From: Candidatus Zhuqueibacterota bacterium
Lineage (GTDB): Bacteria > Zhuqueibacterota > Zhuqueibacteria > Residuimicrobiales > Oceaniaggregativiventaceae
DNA: 64,000 bases
Assembly: GCA_014728115.1 (NCBI GenBank)
Contig: WJME01000045.1
Location: forward strand, 56,775-120,774
Direction: 5' to 3'
Of the stretch, positions 61,086-64,000 are shown in pieces. The notes beneath the pieces are model-generated. The model searched no databases, was not told where the DNA came from, and worked only from the letters and a program-made list of their open reading frames with translations. Both the position numbers and the translations under genes were made by a program. Numbering within the stretch: position 1 is the stretch's first letter; every line of letters begins with the position of its first letter.

Positions 61086-62225
61086 TTGCTGATTACTCTA
61101 GTTATATTTTTTACACTGCTCTATGCTCTGACGATATTTGTATTCCTGCTCGGTTCTCTATTCAAGGCAAAAAGAAATGGCCACGAAACTCCTTTTGTGT
61201 CTGTGGTTGTGGCTGCCAGAAATGAAGAAAAGTTCATTGGCAGGCTTGTATATGATTTGTCACATCAAACCTATCCCAAAGATAAATACGAAATCATTAT
61301 CGCCAATGACGGATCATCAGATAGTACTGCACATATTCTCGATACGCACCAGAATAATATCGACAACCTTTTCGTCCTGCACATAAAAGAGACTCCGCAG
61401 GGATTCAGCCCGAAAAAATTTGCATTACACTCTGCAATCAATCACAGCCAGGGTGACATTATTCTTGCCACGGACGCAGATTGTCGGGTCGGATCGCGTT
61501 GGATCGAAACCATGATTTCATATTTCAGAAAAGATGTCGGATTCGTAATCGGTTTTTCCCAATTTGGCAGAAAGCACGAATCGTTGTCTCTTTTAGAAAA
61601 AATTCAAGCTTTTGATTTTATGCAAATGATGGGTGCAGCCATCGGTTCCTGCAATCTGGGATTTCCACTGGCGGCATCAGGACAGAACATGGGATACCGC
61701 CGCCAGGCATATAACGATGTGGGCGGTTATGAACGAATTGCACACCGCATTAGCGGTGATGACGTACTTTTGCTGCAACTCATTCGAAAGGAAACAGGCT
61801 ATAAAGTCGTTTTTGGGAACCATCCATCGAGTTTTGCAACATCAAAAGCAGAACCTACAATCAAAGATTTTATCAATCAACGACAGCGATGGGCATCGAA
61901 TGGTTCATATCAGCTAAGGATGAATAAATTATTTTTCGCCTACCTGCTCATGGTCTATCTTTATCATGTCGTTTTATTGATCGCAACACCATTGTTGCTG
62001 TTCTCCGCAGCCCACCTCAATGTATTGCTTTTATGCTATGCGATCAAACTGAGCAGTGAATTGGCTATTGCTATGAATAGCGCCAGAATATTCCGGAGAA
62101 CAGATCTGTTGCTCTATTTCCCTTTATGGTTTTTGATTCAAATCCCCTATATTGTCTTTGTCGGCGGATTGGGATTGTTTGCAAAATTTGATTGGAAAGG
62201 AAGGGTTCATCTGCCCTCATATTAA
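61086..62225 (+). CDS. Membrane GT2 glycosyltransferase 4
   Basis: A 379-residue paralogue with a TTG start at 61086, preceded by GGGAG inside the end of gene 3. The motifs are ANDGSSDST, TDADCRVGSRW, SGDDVLL (Val where the others have Asp) and a standard NQRQRWAS. It is translationally close to gene 3 (one-base gap). Confidence 0.9.
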   Translation: MLITLVIFFTLLYALTIFVFLLGSLFKAKRNGHETPFVSVVVAARNEEKFIGRLVYDLSHQTYPKDKYEIIIANDGSSDSTAHILDTHQNNIDNLFVLHIKETPQGFSPKKFALHSAINHSQGDIILATDADCRVGSRWIETMISYFRKDVGFVIGFSQFGRKHESLSLLEKIQAFDFMQMMGAAIGSCNLGFPLAASGQNMGYRRQAYNDVGGYERIAHRISGDDVLLLQLIRKETGYKVVFGNHPSSFATSKAEPTIKDFINQRQRWASNGSYQLRMNKLFFAYLLMVYLYHVVLLIATPLLLFSAAHLNVLLLCYAIKLSSELAIAMNSARIFRRTDLLLYFPLWFLIQIPYIVFVGGLGLFAKFDWKGRVHLPSY

Positions 62226-62227
62226 AT

Positions 62228-63271
62228 ATGCTGAGAAATGCTTATCTTACAGGAAAAAAATTAATCCGAAAGCACCCTCTGAATTCAAGTACTGAAATTC
62301 GTCTCACGCATTTGTGTACACAGAGATGCAGACAATGCCAGGTGTATAAACGCAACGTTGATCCTGCCGTAATGCCGCTCGAGGATTTTAAAACTATTGC
62401 ATATCGATTACGTCAATATGGATCCAATATTGGGTTTATATCAGGGGGCGAGTCGTTGTTGGTTCCTCATTTGATACCCATTTTGGAGGAAGCCAAAAAA
62501 ACATTTCCTGTAGCCCTGACCCTGGTCACCGGCTTGTACGCGAAAACCGACCTTGTACAAAAGGTGGCAAAATATTGTCTCGAAAATAATATTAATATCC
62601 AAACCTCGCTTGATGGTCTGGGATCTTTGGGTGACGATTTACGCGGAGCAAAAAACTTTAGCGAAACCGTTCTCCATCATATGAATCTCATCAATGACCT
62701 CAAAGGGCAATCAAAATCGCTGTTGTATACAAATATAGTGATCAACAATTTAAACATGGATCAGGTACCTGAACTGATTGCAAAAGCCAGAACACGAGGG
62801 TGGAAATGTACAGTCGGATTATATCATCATCTGACGGAAACCACGACCAAGGACAGAGAACTCATTATTCAGGATGGTCCAAGACTGGAAAAATTAATAA
62901 CATTTCTCGATAAAAATCCGGATATCTTGAATTTGAACTCCTTTATTCGGGGTATACGCCCATATGTCCAGGGCAAAACCACGTTACCCTGTCCCTTTGT
63001 TGCCTCTCCGGTTCTCATGACTCGTTCCACAATCATGGAGAACGGTGATCTGACTCTTTGTTGGGGAGGCCCTATCGGGAATCTGCTCAAAGAGGACCTT
63101 TATAGTATTTTCACAGGGAAACGATACACCCAACGCTTGAATGAATATTCTTCGTGTAATGGTTGTTGGACCACCTGCTACACACAGCGTTATCTCTTGA
63201 TAAAACCGTCTTCTGCGGCTGAAGCCTGGGACAATACTAGAAAATTATGGAAATTAAAGAGAAAATCTTGA
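62228..63271 (+). CDS. Radical SAM enzyme with SPASM-like C-terminus
   Basis: A 347-residue protein, started at the ATG at 62228 directly after the preceding stop; an upstream in-frame start would overlap the glycosyltransferase. Cys30, Cys34 and Cys37 in CTQRCRQC form the radical SAM iron-sulfur site, and ISGGESLLVP is the SAM-binding GGE motif. The C-terminal region (CPF, TLCWGG, CNGCWTTCY) has several cysteines that resemble a SPASM/twitch cluster. A modification of a glycan, lipid or small peptide is possible; no precursor peptide gene was seen. Confidence 0.88.
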   Translation: MLRNAYLTGKKLIRKHPLNSSTEIRLTHLCTQRCRQCQVYKRNVDPAVMPLEDFKTIAYRLRQYGSNIGFISGGESLLVPHLIPILEEAKKTFPVALTLVTGLYAKTDLVQKVAKYCLENNINIQTSLDGLGSLGDDLRGAKNFSETVLHHMNLINDLKGQSKSLLYTNIVINNLNMDQVPELIAKARTRGWKCTVGLYHHLTETTTKDRELIIQDGPRLEKLITFLDKNPDILNLNSFIRGIRPYVQGKTTLPCPFVASPVLMTRSTIMENGDLTLCWGGPIGNLLKEDLYSIFTGKRYTQRLNEYSSCNGCWTTCYTQRYLLIKPSSAAEAWDNTRKLWKLKRKS

Positions 63272-64000
63272 TCATTGTCTTTCTTTGGATGGGATTTTCT
63301 AATGCAGATAGTCTCTATATCAGTCATCTGGAAAAAGAAGAATTATTTTTTTCACTGACTCATTCATCCATTGCAAAGGCATCAGCAATTATTTCAGCTA
63401 GTTCGGAAAGTCTGGATGATCAACCCTGCTTGAACATAAAAGCCAAAGTGAAAACAGGACGCTTTGCAGATCTTTTTTTCCATATTGATAACCATTATTC
63501 GAGTATTGTAGAATTGCCAGCTTGGCGATTAAGGCTATTATCCAAAGTCATCGATCAAACGAATATTCAACAACGATGGACGACTCGGTTCTATCCTGAC
63601 AAAAATATTGCTAAAACAGGGGATGGTAAGACCTGGACGTTCGATCCAAAAGCACTGGATCCTTTTGCTTTGCTGTACTATGTAAGGTTTATAGATCCTG
63701 ATATCGGAGATTCACTTTCGATTGCAGTTGAAGTAGAAAGCCAAACCTGGATCCTGACAGGACTTGTATCGAGAGACACGCTCGAAAATGGGTTGTTTGC
63801 AGACCAGCCGTTGCGTCGTTTGACTTTTGAATACAACCGGAATAATAATACCCCCCGTGAATGGAAAACAGATTTATTTACAAATCGATTTGCGCAAAAG
63901 CAAGCATCTTTAATGATATATTTGGGTCCTCGTCCTGTTTCATTACCCGTGCGGATCGTTTTTGGTCACCCGGAAAACAATGTAAAAATGGATTTAACTA
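63247..64000 (+). CDS. Exported DUF3108-like protein (3' end outside window)
   Basis: The frame is open from an ATG at 63247 to the edge, 251 codons. The ATG lies 25 bases inside the end of the radical SAM gene. The N-terminus is a signal peptide (ILIIVFLWMGFSNA). The body is beta-rich with RFYPDKNIAKTGDGKTW followed by FDPKALDPFALLYYVRF, the pattern of DUF3108 periplasmic proteins. Family function is unknown. It ends the visible glycan cluster. Confidence 0.8.
   Translation, partial: MEIKEKILIIVFLWMGFSNADSLYISHLEKEELFFSLTHSSIAKASAIISASSESLDDQPCLNIKAKVKTGRFADLFFHIDNHYSSIVELPAWRLRLLSKVIDQTNIQQRWTTRFYPDKNIAKTGDGKTWTFDPKALDPFALLYYVRFIDPDIGDSLSIAVEVESQTWILTGLVSRDTLENGLFADQPLRRLTFEYNRNNNTPREWKTDLFTNRFAQKQASLMIYLGPRPVSLPVRIVFGHPENNVKMDLT

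Overview
The window (GC content in the mid-forties by eye) reads as a contiguous piece of bacterial chromosome. The best taxonomic guess is an uncultured lineage of the FCB/Calditrichota/KSB1 type. This rests on several secreted proteins ending in a PNPFN-type, FlgD-like C-terminal sorting domain, a GWxTD-domain protein, DUF5916 and Wzi-type outer-membrane barrels, bactofilin and a sodium-independent F-type ATP synthase. It is inference from protein families; no rRNA is present. No tRNA, rRNA, CRISPR array, insertion sequence or phage gene was seen.

Region 1 (1-5.8 kb, minus strand) holds two very large exported TPR/coiled-coil proteins, the first cut by the window edge. Region 2 (6-16.6 kb, minus strand) is one long co-directional block in the order parA, parB, M23 peptidase, bactofilin, atpZ, atpI, atpB, atpE, a 460-bp spacer, then atpF, H, A, G, D, C. 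Chromosome segregation, cell-shape and ATP synthase genes therefore sit together, and bactofilin overlaps atpZ by four bases. Region 3 (16.9-20.7 kb, plus strand) carries proline dehydrogenase, NAD-dependent DNA ligase and an M48 metalloprotease.

Region 4 (20.7-25 kb, minus strand) is a cluster of three secreted proteins that share one cohesin-like domain; two of them also carry dockerin-like calcium-binding segments. It is divergent from an alpha-glucan phosphorylase and a secreted DUF5060-type glycoside hydrolase (25.2-30.1 kb). Region 5 (30.2-39.1 kb) is mixed: a DUF4405 membrane protein, a DUF3592 protein, a four-gene overlapping operon (ParB-like, SpoU methyltransferase, small membrane protein, and an M1 aminopeptidase broken by a one-base frameshift in a homopolymer), two tandem flavodoxins, a LarA-family nickel enzyme, a Bcp peroxiredoxin and an SRPBCC protein.

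Region 6 (39.1-54.2 kb) contains a secreted protein built from three repeats, a GWxTD protein, SMC, a membrane-anchored GH2-fold protein that has lost its catalytic acid/base, a DUF5916 barrel, a secreted Ig-like protein, an HD hydrolase and a lytic transglycosylase. Region 7 (54.3-64 kb, plus strand) is a tightly packed envelope-glycan cluster: four related membrane GT2 glycosyltransferases, a SAM methyltransferase, a UPF0104/LPG-synthase-like integral membrane protein, a Wzi-like barrel, a radical SAM/SPASM enzyme and a truncated DUF3108-like protein. It is the best candidate here for an undescribed pathway, with the cohesin/dockerin cluster and the pseudo-GH2 membrane protein next.
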